DNA of 64,000 nt, taken from assembly GCA_907164885.2 (NCBI GenBank), contig OU015492.1, forward strand, positions 196,664,460 to 196,728,459. Reading direction: 5' to 3'. Numbering within the stretch: the stretch's first letter is position 1; each line of letters starts with the position of its first letter. This stretch comes from Dolomedes plantarius (taxonomy: Eukaryota; Arthropoda; Arachnida; Araneae; Dolomedidae). The notes under the pieces are model-generated. The model was given only the letters and a program-made list of their open reading frames with translations, had not been told where the DNA came from and made no database searches. Shown piece by piece: positions 35,596-45,588 of this stretch. Position numbers and translations under genes: made by a program.

Positions 35596-35768
35596 CAGTG
35601 GAATCTCGATCGATCGTTTTCGGATCCATCGTTTTTCCGTATGTGTCGTTCATTTTATCCAGTCCCAAAGATCATATTGCTTTGTTATGTTTCCACATGT
35701 ATCGTTTTCCCTTATTTATCGTTCATTTCAATCGGTCCCTGGAAAAACGATAGATCGAGATTCCACTG
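35596..35768 (-). mobile_element. 173-bp MITE family R3, copy 2 (inverted)
   Basis: CAGTGGAATCTCGATCGATC ... GATAGATCGAGATTCCACTG with TA on both sides. Internal sequence is the reverse complement of copy 1 (27867-28039). Confidence 0.93.
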
Positions 35769-35830
35769 TATATGGAAGTGGTCTTTGGCCACCCAACTTA
35801 GTATATAACAGATTCGATATTTTCGTATTA

Positions 35831-36003
35831 CAGTGGAATCTCGATCTATCGTTTTTCAAGGGACCGATTGAAATGAACGATAAAGGCAGGAAAACGATGG
35901 ATGCGGAAACATAACAAAGCAATATGATCGTTGGGACTGGATAAAATGAACGACACATACGGAAAAACTATGGATCCGAAAACGATCGATCGAGATTCCA
36001 CTG
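35831..36003 (+). mobile_element. 173-bp MITE family R3, copy 3
   Basis: Nearly identical to copy 1 at 27867-28039. TA is present at the left; the right flank reads AA, so the duplication is decayed there. It lies only 62 bp from the inverted copy 2, so the pair forms a potential 173-bp-stem hairpin. Confidence 0.92.
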
Positions 36004-37028
36004 AATTTCGTAGATATGACATTAAACGAACGCGTTTGAGAAAATTACTGCAACTAAGACAAAATGTTGCTTTTGACTTCACGTGTAGAATTTTTTGATA
36101 CCTTTCTAACCCAACCATGCTCAACGCATGTATATCTCTGCTACATTACGCGGCCCGCAACATTTTACACTATACCTCATAATATAATAACGCAAAAAAT
36201 GAAACTCAAAACCTAGATGTATCTAGAAGTTTAACTCAGAGTGGAATTTTTTATGTTGCGACAAACTTTTGACCACTTTAGACAAATCAGGTTTATACTT
36301 GCTACATGTTACTTTCAATATGTCCTGAAGGTAAGAATCAGTAAGTTAATTTTTATATACGTGCTTCTCATATTTACTTTTGGAATTGGATGATTCACAA
36401 ATATAGGTTGATTCGAACAACGTGAGTAGCAGGAGGCATATTTTTGTATTTTACAGGTACTCATTTCCAAAATTATGTTTAGAACAGCACATGCCTGATA
36501 ATGTGCACACCTGTTCTAACCGATACTAATAAATTAAGTGTTTGGCAGACATTGCCTGCTGGCATGAAATCTGTCTTGCGTAGTTTAATACATGAAAACT
36601 GATAAAATTGTTCTCTATTTAATTTCGAAATGCTTCTTTTAAATTTCACAACGAATTTTTGCAAGTATACTCTTCTACTGCGATTCTTAAAGTCGAAATT
36701 TAGTAAACGTCTACGGTTGCGTCATCACCTGTTGGTCCAAGGCGTAATGCACTGATTGATGGACACACTCCATATTTACACACTGGTAATTGTTGACGCT
36801 ATGATAAGTAGATTCATAAACCTCAAGTGTAATATTGTTCTTTTCTATCTTCCACTTCGATTACAATAAAATGAAATTTAGGTTCCTTTGTATTAGGCTT
36901 TCTAACTCAAAATAAGTATTTTGCCGACTATAATCACACATTTTCAACTAACTGTAAAACCTATCAACATTTAAAATAATTCCCAATTACTTTATTTTCC
37001 TTTTAATTTCCATATGTCATTTTTTTAG
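36004..37028. other. AT-rich DNA upstream of exon candidate A
   Basis: I looked for a start codon plus hydrophobic signal-peptide exon that could precede the exon at 37029 and did not find a convincing one here. Confidence 0.4.
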
Positions 37029-37165
37029 TGATGTAGCTGAAGGTATTCCTGTGGACAGTCAACATTTGGTAAATCTTGTATGCTGCACGCAACTTTTGCT
37101 TCGTGAAATACACAAATGCAAGCTTCTTATCACTGCTAATCCAATGGACATGACCAGTTTCTACG
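37029..37165 (+). CDS. Candidate internal exon A of a secreted-peptide-like gene
   Basis: A 137-bp island bounded by a pyrimidine-rich tract ending in TTTTTTTAG (37021-37028) and a consensus donor GTATGT at 37166. The open frame (first base completes a codon; last base starts one) gives 45 residues of balanced composition: DVAEGIPVDSQHLVNLVCCT, then QLLLREIHKCKLLITANPMD, then MTSFY. It stands out sharply from the surrounding translations. Entry phase needs two bases from an upstream exon; exit phase is 1, matching the terminal exon at 48274. It carries three Cys. I do not recognise the family. It could be the pro-region of a peptide precursor, or an exon of an unrelated larger gene. Confidence 0.5.
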
Positions 37166-38194
37166 GTATGTATGATTTATCCAAAATCACATCCTGTAGC
37201 AATTTCATCGCCTTTTAACTATCATCTGCCAGTGGTTACTTTCATGATTAAAGTTATAATTTCCTGTTTACTACTATTTTAATCTCAATTTGTAAAAATA
37301 AAGATCAAGAGCAACATAAATCAACCTTAAAATATTGGAGGCTTAGGTAAAATATTGGTTAATGCTAAAAATTAATCTTACATAAAAGTGCGTGTATGTA
37401 TAGATTGTAACAAGAAAGAGTATTAGTTTATTATTCTGGCGACCAAAACCTGAAAGCATACTGGATGCGTTACTTGCAGTATACGACCCTTAATTCAGGA
37501 GTAGCACAGATAAACTGAAATACTTGATTTAATTAATCTCTAAACGATCGCATAATTTTCAAGAAAACGGTAATAAAAGTGCCTATTTTTTCCGGAGGAT
37601 TCCATTTATTTCTTGATCTGCCACATCTAGTTTAAAAAAACCCATCCCCAATTACATTATAAATTGTCTGGTACTGCCATCTGGTATGTAAAATAAGAAA
37701 TAAAAATTTTTCACGGTAAATGAAATGGATTGTTTTAATCTTTTTGGTGCGTTACTTTTAAACACTCCAGCCCGGAAATTTCACGGATAAGAGAAATAGA
37801 AGGCGAAACCTCACCCCGTAATTTTGACGAGAGCGAAAAGGAAGGGGTTAACTAAAAATACCCTACATTATATAACTTCACTCACATTGGTTAAATTTCC
37901 TAATTTTCTCTTATTAATACAAAGCTATTTCCGAAGCACGTATGAAACCTATAATATATTCACCTCGGGCCCATAATTTCATCAAGGAACAACGTCGCCT
38001 TGTCATGGACCAGCATAAGAGCTTTAATTGAAACTATTGTAGGATACTTAGATTAACTTTATTAACTGAATTTTATTTTATGTTTATATTAAATATCCAG
38101 TCATCTTTTCAACCAAAGTAGCTGTCTATAGACCGCACTCATACACATCTTACAATTTTTATATTTTGAATCACATAATTTCCGCAATATTCCT
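37166..38194. other. Putative intron DNA, nothing recognised
   Basis: AT-rich DNA between exon candidate A and the piggyBac-type element. A small GC-richer patch lies at 37770-37850. Confidence 0.4.
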
Positions 38195-38198
38195 TTAA

Positions 38199-39352
38199 CC
38201 CTTTATGTACTGACGGTACTTATAAGTACCACTTTCTTTAAACTCCTATAAAATACCTTCTATTTGTATATTACTGACGGAACTGTAAAGGATCGATGCG
38301 CTATACTTTCTTTATTCTTACTAGATAGCAGTAGCAGTTTTAATTAGCCAATTTTTGGATTAAAATTCATTTTAGCATCCGTTGTAGCGTTTGAAACAGA
38401 CATTTTGTGAATGTCATTTTCTCTGAAACTTACATCTTAGGTACTCTAAAACTATTGAAGTTAAGTGAATGATATTTTTTTTTCCATATTTAATATGATC
38501 TTAGAGTATTATTTAACATAGTTGTTTAGCTATATGACATTTATATGTTGTTTACGAAGTAAATTTCTTTTTGGTACTTATAAGTACCGTCAGTACTATA
38601 AGCATTGTAAACAACGTGGACTTAGTTATACAACAGACAATTGGCTATTTTTCTTTTGCAGTGCAGAAATGCTTCAAATATGGGCTTTTTACACTTTTGT
38701 GTTTATTTTTATGTTAATTAACAATGCTTGCTGAGACATCTTGGAAAATTCAAAGAAAAATTTGATATTTGGAATAGATTTTTCAGATTTGGCAAGAAGT
38801 ATTTTCATGCAACTACTGGAAAAATATGAATGCGGAATAAATAAGAATTAATATTCCTCCAAAAAAAAAAGAAGAAAAGAGATTTTTCAGTTCAAATGAC
38901 ATACAGCTTCAAAATAAAGGTTGCTATTGGCCAGCATTTCTGTCAAATCTAGATCTCTGCGAGCTTTGTGCACAAAATGCTGAAGTTTTTGAAAGTTCAT
39001 TCAAAATGCAGCATATGCAATTTTTTTATGTGTAAATTTTTAAAAAAATGTTTTTTCAATATAATGAAAGTTAAATTTTCATTATAGTATTTAAAATTGT
39101 TCTGCGTTTCAGAATAAATAATTACATAATTTTTTAAACATTCTGATTAATTTTCAAAGTCTGAAGATTTTTGCAATCCTATAATACTGGCGGTACTTTA
39201 AAGTACCACTTCAATTAACTGTCGGTAATTAATTAAATTTGAAGAAGGTGAGTAATTTTTTTACATTTATTTGTTAGTTAGTATTGAATTAACATAAATA
39301 AAAATTTATGTAAGTTTTCGTTTATTAATTCATAATGTGGTACATAAAGGGT
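38199..39352. mobile_element. piggyBac-type non-autonomous element with CCCTTTATGTAC ends
   Basis: TTAA (38195-38198) is followed by CCCTTTATGTAC. The right end is GTACATAAAGGG (39341-39352) followed by TTTTAA, a TTAA shifted by two T. The CCC-start, TTAA target and perfect 12-bp inverted repeat fit piggyBac. The motif GGTACTTATAAGTACC / GGTACTTTAAAGTACC recurs inside (near 38215, 38571, 39191), a subterminal palindrome perhaps bound by the transposase. The 70-codon frame at 38522 shows no transposase motif. Confidence 0.8.
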
Positions 39353-39358
39353 TTTAAA

Positions 39359-40135
39359 GCAGGAATTAAACATTTTCAAAACTGCATAATAAAATAACAT
39401 TAATTTTAGAGTAATTCCTCCATTTATTTCTACACGAACATGTACTGGTCTCCAAAAAACAAGGTATGTGTGATGAAATAGAGGATAAGTTTAGACTACG
39501 CAATTTCAGAGATACATTTATATTTCTCCCATTTACAAGAGGCGTATGCAAAATTCAGAAGGCAAGCAGACCGAAAATATTCGCAGTGCAGTGAGGATCT
39601 GGTGTAAACTTTTTGTACAACAAATACTGAAATGTTTTAGAAATATTGAAATAGTTCTCAAAGTTCTGACTAGAGCGCGCAATTTATATGATTGTTTTTT
39701 TCTATTTTGATATCAAAGTTACATTTTATAAGCATTACTATCATGTTCTAATCCACTTGTTGATACAAAATTATTTTGTTTTGTATAGAATAAAATAAAA
39801 ACACGCAAAATAAGAGTAAGCGTATAATTTTTAACATGAATATTTATAAAGGGTATACTTTTCTAGACTTCTGTTTTGCTAAAACAACTACGATATCTGT
39901 CGGTTGGAGGATTTACCTCTTTCAGTAACCAGGAAAACAGAAAGGTTAGAAAGAATTGAAATAAAAGTTTCATAAGATTTAGAAGCATACCGGTAAGCTA
40001 AGCGAAAAGAAAAGGTCCTTTCAAAGAGATTACTGCAAAACTGCGGTCATATTTCCGATCAACTACCATTTATGTTTTTATCGCTTTTTCTTCAATTTCC
40101 CGCCATATGTAGCAAACTTTGCATTTTTTTCTTGC
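39359..40135. other. AT-rich DNA, nothing recognised
   Basis: No coding island or element termini seen. Confidence 0.45.
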
Positions 40136-40140
40136 TTTAA

Positions 40141-40740
40141 CCCCTCGGCGGGCGCGCCCGTGTACAGAGTGCAACATTTTCGTAATTTTGAATGGTTTGT
40201 TTTTACATGTAAGGTTTGAATGTCCTAAGCAGTTCCTATTTATAACTACACCCTTTCTAATGCAGCTCTGATTTTCTGACCCTCGTATTTCTTTCCATTC
40301 ATTGGTAGTCGTGATTTAACCGTTGTAAACCAGAGATTATACGGGATTACAATACGACAAAAGCAGGAGTTGATGTATCGTGTAATAACTCAAATGTGCA
40401 GCTATTTCACGGTATCCCGCATATCACGAAGATGGACTTTCTCATTATTTTTTAGGTTTATGGACATAATAGGAATCCATTCGCAGGTTGTCCTTAGATC
40501 CAATAAACCGGACAGTTTTGAAATATGGCGATTGTATCTGCCTTCTTTGGTCTTTAATTATAAATATATCTAAATATTATAAACATTTTATATCTTGTCA
40601 TAAAACGCAGAATTATTATTTTCAATTTGAAAAAAAAATATATTTATTACAAAAGGAATAATCAAGGTTGAAAGAGACGTTGCACTTTGTGCCACGCGCG
40701 CCTGCTGGTACTCTTAAAAATTGGCCCGCCTTTTGAAGGT
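40141..40740 (+). mobile_element. Internally deleted piggyBac-type element, second complete copy
   Basis: TTTAA precedes the CCCCTCGGCGGGCGCGCCC left end (40141); the right end GGCCCGCCTTTTGAAGG is followed by TTTAA (40740-40744). The body is co-linear with 6064-6653: CGTAATTTTGAATGGTTTGT, ACATGTAAGGTTTGAATG, the transposase fragment, AAAACGCAGAATTATTATTT and GACGTTGCACTTTGTGCCAC. The two elements share the same internal deletion, so the deleted form itself has transposed. Confidence 0.82.
40340..40573 (+). pseudogene. piggyBac transposase fragment, copy 3
   Basis: Encodes the TTKAGVDV block, then after a short disrupted stretch SRISRRWTFSLFFRFMDI and VVLRSNKPDSFEIWRLYLPS. Frame and motifs are as in copies at 6239 and 9045. 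Too short for activity. Confidence 0.82.
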
Positions 40741-40821
40741 TTAAAGGATAACTATAGTAAACCCTGTTAGAATATCTATATACTCAATGAATACGAAATA
40801 ATCAAGTGAACAATTTGTGAC

Positions 40822-41110
40822 TGTTGTTGTTGTTGTTGTTGTTGTCTTGTCTAGGAATAGTGCAGAAGAAAAAAGTCTTAAGTAGAACCAAAATCTTGGA
40901 TAACAGCAGCTGCCAGATCAGGTATCTGTGACCTGTAGAGGAGTTTTTGTGGTTTCAAAACAAGTCTGAAAAGGGCAGCCACAATGGCTGGACAGTCAAA
41001 GATATGTTCTGGAGAAAGCTAGGTTGCTGGACAATTTCTACAGTTGATAAAGTATCTTGTGCCGTCAGAGTGGATTTTTATCACTTGCACTAGCCATAGA
41101 AGAAGAGTGC
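40822..41110 (-). pseudogene. LINE ORF2 3' end with (CAA)n tail
   Basis: Read on the reverse strand: IHSDGTRYFINCRNCPAT, stop, LSPEHIFDCPAIVAALFRLV, then RSQIPDLAAAVIQDFGST and a TAA at 40880-40878. This is the C-x2-C...H...C knuckle and C-terminus of a non-LTR LINE RNase-H-bearing ORF2. A short 3' UTR follows and ends in a (CAA)n tail (TTG repeats 40822-40845 on the plus strand). Severely 5'-truncated, as is usual for LINE copies. Related to the relic at 13600-14290. Confidence 0.8.
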
Positions 41111-41277
41111 CATTGCCTCGAAAGAGTTTTGACTTCTACATGTTGGTCCGCGGGAAGTGTTTATTTCCCTTCTAACGCCCAATGGAAATTCCAGTGGAGT
41201 CATTCCCCAATCCGTCGACTGGCGGCGCGCCCTCTATTGGGTTATAGGCTCCCCCGAGGGTCGACCTCGCTAGATTA
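41111..41277. other. GC-richer segment between LINE end and MITE
   Basis: Contains CTGGCGGCGCGCCCTC and GAGGGTCGACCTCG. It has no recognised identity, though the LINE copy may extend into it in degenerate form. Confidence 0.3.
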
Positions 41278-41878
41278 GGGGGAGTCCATTAATTACGTGA
41301 GCGGATTTTGGCGATTTTTCGACCCCCTCGCCCCCTGTTGAGATGTCGTGAGATTTGGCTCGACCCCCTCCACCCCCCCCCCTAATCTCACGTGAGATTT
41401 TTCAAAATGCGTATATTTAGTGTAAATACGTTAATCTGTGCGTGATTGCGTTGGATTTATTTTTAAAAAACATAATTTGCTTAATTATTTTTATTTAAGA
41501 CTAGTTAACACTAGTATTTAAGACTACTAAGAACGTATTCTAGAATCACAGTGAGAAAATTGAACAATAAAATACTTAAATAGGAAAATTACTAAAATTC
41601 GTAAAAGAATATTCATTCTAATTCAGTCCACGGGGACTCTTGTGCGGTCTCAAGAGTGACTACTGGAACTATTGTGTAGCATTTAGCCATATTTTAGTGT
41701 AGAAACATGTTTTACTTAATAAAACCAGTTTTCTCGCAATTTTACACTGTTTCTTGCAGAAAAAAATTACGCGATATTTGCCGAGACCCCCCCCCCCCTC
41801 TACCCCACGTGAGACTGGGTGAGATTCGGCTCGACTCTCCCCCCCCCCTAAAAGCCTCACGTATTTAATGGACGCCCC
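41278..41878. mobile_element. 601-bp MITE with GGGGG(A/C)GTCCATTAA ends
   Basis: GGGGGAGTCCATTAATTACG TGAG at the left is mirrored by CTCACGTATTTAATGGACG CCCCC at the right. TTA lies outside both ends (41275-41277, 41879-41881), so a 3-bp duplication is possible but not proven. C-rich blocks with GGCTCGAC occur inside both arms. No transposase; superfamily undecided. Confidence 0.82.
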
Positions 41879-42083
41879 CTTATCTATATGCTCTATGAAT
41901 ACGACATAAATGAACAAACCACAAATATTTACTACAGATGTATCAATTATTTGTGACAAAAATTAACAATTTTTACCGCATGATACCACACATGTATGTG
42001 AATTGGAAAGGATGCATTAATTGCGATATGCAAAACGAAAAGATCACCAAATGATGGTCTAATGTCAGCAGATGAGAACTGTA

Positions 42084-42128
<45 letters not shown>

Positions 42129-42135
42129 AATAAAA
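42084..42135. repeat. (AAT)n then (AAAT)n microsatellite
   Basis: About 12 AAT/TAA triplets followed by a few AAAT units and an A-run, directly before repeat R2 copy B. Confidence 0.93.
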
Positions 42136-42141
42136 AAAATC

Positions 42142-42354
42142 AGGTAGTCTCTCCTAACGAAATTACCGCGGTTTATTAACGTAGATTTACTTATTGCTCC
42201 TTACCCCCCCCCTTTTTTTAGGCATTTTGGTACTTTCTGTTTAACTGTTTACTGCAATTGGGTTTGGCGCGCAGCCAAAATTATAACTCGCTACGTACTC
42301 TAAATTTTTTATTTCCGGTGGACCGTTATTGAGGAACGTAATCCTACGTTAAAA
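42142..42354 (+). repeat. Foldback repeat family R2, copy B
   Basis: CAGGTAGTCTCTCCTAACGA at the left; AACGTAATCCTACGTTAAAA at the right. The left internal arm TAACGTAGATTTACTTA pairs with the right arm with an indel. Same order of internal blocks as copy A at 32368. Confidence 0.85.
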
Positions 42355-42838
42355 CGAATGATGAAAATAGTTTACTTTGCGTGAAATTTTTATTTGTATG
42401 AAACTAAAATACCAAATTGCGATTCAGTAATGGGAAGAATTTGAAAAGATTTCTTTTTTATTTCTTCTAAAGACCATAGTGAAATGAAACCCCGTTACCC
42501 TATTACTCGATGCAAATTGACACATAAACATCTTTCGGAATTTTATTTTTTTACGTCATATTAAGAAGGGGAATGCGTTTATCCAATTTATTACATATAC
42601 TAAAAGCGGATGAAGTTAAACATTTTTGCAAGAGTATTAAGATTATTAATAGTAAATTAGATAGATTAACAATAGTAGAGTAAATCTGAGAAAGAGTTCA
42701 AATTATTTGAAATCTCACGTGCATTAGGTAAAAAAAATATTTTTGCAAATGTTTTGCTAACATTTACACATATATTTATAGAGTTCTAAATTATAGAGAG
42801 AAGACCCAGGTCATCAGGAGTAGCTGTTCTGGATAAAC

Positions 42839-42895
42839 TCATTTTATGGCGACCTCCTCTTCATGATTATCATCAAGAGGAACTTCTGTCAATAC
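42839..42895 (-). CDS. Weak candidate terminal exon
   Basis: On the reverse strand, CTTTGTATTGACAG resembles an acceptor ending at 42896. It is followed by an open frame VPLDDNHEEEVAIK and TGA (42841-42839). The acidic, balanced composition is unlike the flanks. Only 57 bp, so chance is quite possible. Confidence 0.2.
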   Translation of the reverse strand, partial: VLTEVPLDDNHEEEVAIK

Positions 42896-43100
42896 AAAGG
42901 TAAAGGAACATACAAAATACAATTTACATTCTTTTTTTACTCTGAAAAAAATTGCCTGAAATATTTTTTTTTCAATTACTAAATATGTGTAATTAAATTC
43001 GACAAACAAATTTTTGAATATGATAAAAATTAAATCCTTCATCAATACATTTGTGAAGCAATACTTCTTATGTGAAGAATACTCTTTTTAACTTCTCAAG

Positions 43101-43284
43101 AGCCAGTAACGAACAAGAAAATAATTCTTATAAGCAGATAAAAAAATTCTTACTAGATAGACGACTCGATTCGGATTTCAAAGGCCGAATTTACCCTTCT
43201 CCAAAAAGCATTTATGTGACAACCGAGAAAAGCATTGAAGGCGAAATGGAGTGCAGTAAAAGAAGGTTATCGTTTCAAAGCTAG
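43101..43284 (+). CDS. Candidate 3'-terminal exon, unknown protein
   Basis: TTTTTAACTTCTCAAG ends at 43100 as a plausible acceptor. The open frame to TAG at 43284 encodes about 60 residues of coding-like composition: SNEQENNSYKQIKKFLLDRR, then LDSDFKGRIYPSPKSIYVTT, then a C-terminal KRRLSFQS. AATAAATAAAG polyadenylation-type signals follow near 43480. With the first AG the entry phase is 2; with the AG two bases later it would fit exon A (37029-37165). No family recognised. It could be an alternative last exon or a transposon fragment. Confidence 0.35.
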
Positions 43285-43689
43285 AAAAACTGTGGACCTT
43301 GGTAATTCAAAAACTTTTACAACAAATATACATACATAAATGTTATTGAAGTTATTGTAAAATTAGGAAAAGAAATACTCGGTGAACTATTTTTAAATTA
43401 GTAACTTTGTTTCTTTTCAAATTCAAGCTATTTCCAATGAAGTACATTGGATTTTAATATTATTTGTATTAGATAGAAATAAATAAAGACAGTATTAAAA
43501 CATTATATCATATAAACTGAACCAAAATTAAATTATTGAACTAAATCAATAAATAAAACAATTGATGGCAGCAATTATTATAAATGAAATGATTAATAAA
43601 ATTATATAGATATGAAATTATAAATTTAAGTAGATGAATATCATAACAGGTAATTCATGTTTCACCAAGTAGAAATCTCAACACCCTGA

Positions 43690-43875
43690 AGCCGGATGAT
43701 GACTGAATGGCTAAGGCGCTGACATTCGGTACCAAAGTCCGTGGGTTCGAGTCCCATTGTTGGCATGGATGTTTGTAGCCGTTCGGAATCGGCTTTAACA
43801 GTAGTCCCGGTATAATTAGCCCTCGAGTAGCAAAAAAGGCCGCAGTGCTCCAAACCAAACCTCAAACTCATATTA
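43690..43875 (+). mobile_element. tRNA-derived SINE-2, plus-strand copy
   Basis: Box A-like AATGGCTAAGGCGCTGAC (from about 43706) and box B GGGTTCGAGTCCC (43743-43755) are spaced as in a tRNA gene. The body (GCCGTTCGGAATCGGCTTTA, TAATTAGCCCTCGAGTAGCA, GCAGTGCTCCAAACCAAACC) is shared with the inverted copy at 44045-44217. No clear target duplication is visible. Protein frames across it are shadows. Confidence 0.88.
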
Positions 43876-44044
43876 CCTCTGTCAACTAGTTTCATAGTTT
43901 ACTAATTTCCTGCAAGCCCATTACAGATTTACATTGATGGCAGCAAAGGTGAAGGGTGAATTTCCAATAGTGGAATTCTCAATCTAGAAAGTAAAAGCAT
44001 CATAAATAGAAATCCTAACCCTTGTTCTTTCCTTCTGAGTTCTT

Positions 44045-44217
44045 GGTTCGGTTTGGAGTGCTGTGGTCATTTCTTTCCTACACGAGGGCTAATTAGTCTG
44101 GTACCTACAGCTCAAAGCCGATTCGAACGGTTACAAACATCCATACCAAGATTGGACTCGAACCCTCATACTCTGGTACCGAATGCCAGTGCCTTAGCCA
44201 TTTAGACATCGTCTGTC
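44045..44217 (-). mobile_element. tRNA-derived SINE-2, minus-strand copy with 14-bp duplication
   Basis: Reverse complement carries AAATGGCTAAGGCACTGGC (box A), GGGTTCGAGTCC (box B) and the same body as the copy at 43690. CCTTCTGAGTTCTT flanks it at 44031-44044 and 44218-44231, an exact 14-bp target duplication of the LINE-mobilised type. The two copies are inverted about 170 bp apart. Confidence 0.93.
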
Positions 44218-44469
44218 CCTTCTGAGTTCTTAGGTATCGATGAAGATTTAAATCCCATTTCGATAGAGGCATATAGATATGTGATAGCGTAAGTTCCATC
44301 CAATATCCTAGGAAATGGTATAGACAGAGGATGACCTTAACAGAAGAAAAAATATCCATAAAAGGATAAGGTTATGCGCACACGATGAATTGTTTTTTAG
44401 TGTATCCCGTCTCATGTTGAGCTGTAGACTAATACAATTACATATTTGCTTAAAAAAGAGGGCAGTTTT

Positions 44470-44842
44470 AATTGCTTTTATCCTCTAGAAGCTGCAGCGG
44501 ATAACTACGCCAGCCGAGCGATAAAGAACTGTTTCCTTCGCTAATTGGCAATAAAAACTTACGGTAACCCGAAGCTATGCGGGTGGACATTTTTTCCCTT
44601 TTTTTAGCACTCTGCGCTCTGACCCTCGTCAGTGTGTCTGCCTGGCTATGTCCGGCCACCAGCTCTGGCTGTATCCCTTTTAAACCAATTTTACTACTTA
44701 TTTCTTTTATTAAATGTTGTTTTGTTATTATATGGCTGGCATTCATTAATTTGGTGTTATTTCATTTATTAATTGCTAATTCCTAATAATCTGAATTTTA
44801 TGGCACGTGTTATCGCGCCAAACTGGTGACCCGGATCTTTTT
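44470..44842 (+). mobile_element. LTR-like relic with TGGTGACCCGGA primer-site-like end
   Basis: A GC-richer segment (AGCACTCTGCGCTCTGACCC, GTCCGGCCACCAGCTCTGGC) runs into an AT-rich tail. It ends CGCGCCAAACTGGTGACCCGGA (positions 44815-44836). TGGTGACCC just after ...CCAAAC resembles an LTR end followed by a primer-binding site of a Gypsy-like element. A diverged second copy of the tail (CTAATAATCT...TTTATGGCACGTGTAATCTC) lies at 44985-45055. No coding region follows, so it is a solo or remnant LTR. An apparent signal-peptide-like frame at 44577 is discussed under rejected items. Confidence 0.45.
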
Positions 44843-45055
44843 TAATCTTCCAAAATATGCAAAGACCAGTCTTAATAAGTTTAAAATACTAAAATTCAAG
44901 TAATACTAATTTTTTAATATTCATTATTTCGTGACAATAATTCCCCATCGCGCTCAAACCACGTGTTGGATTCCAAATAATCTAAATCCTAATAATCTAT
45001 AATCCTTATCTAATTCCTAATAATCTAAATTTTATGGCACGTGTAATCTCGCTCC

Positions 45056-45584
45056 AAAAAGCCTTATATTTGAGGAAATTTCATCCCAGAAAGGAGTACT
45101 TTTAAACACAACATGGTGAGCTCCTTCAATTCGCGAGTGGTATGACTTAATATGATATAAGATATCACCATATACGATAATATGATATAAGAAGTCTGGC
45201 ACTGTCTTGATTAAATCGAGAAGCAGAGAGTAACGCAGCTCTGCTATGTGTGCGAGGTGGCCACGTGTTGTCCGTCAAGATTTGAGCTGGGTTATAAGGT
45301 TTTCCCTGTTTGATAAATGAGAGCTCGGAGAAGATCTCAACTTCGCACATCTTTTTCTGTACCAGGCGTGTCCGGGATTAACTTCTTTCCTATCCATTCA
45401 TTTTTCTTGATGGCATTACAGATCATGGACTGATGAGGACTTTTTTAAATGCCGCTATTAATTAAATGAGATCAAACTGGCATAATACAAAAGAGAAAAA
45501 TATCAAATCCTATTCTCAAAACATTTAAAAAATTAATATTGAAATGCTAAAGTCTTAGTAGTAAATTTTATTTTACAGTTAGCT
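45056..45584. other. Mixed composition DNA, nothing recognised
   Basis: Contains a slightly GC-richer patch (45190-45350) without recognised identity. Confidence 0.4.
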
Positions 45585-45588
45585 TTAA

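Noticed and set aside
44577..44786. A 69-codon plus-strand frame starting MRVDIFSLFLALCALTLVSV that looks like a signal peptide followed by a Cys-containing peptide.
   Set aside because: It lies in an LTR-like segment that ends in a primer-site-like TGGTGACCCGGA, the downstream part is pure hydrophobic AT-rich translation, and there is no splice donor or conserved mature region. A transcript would be needed to revive it.
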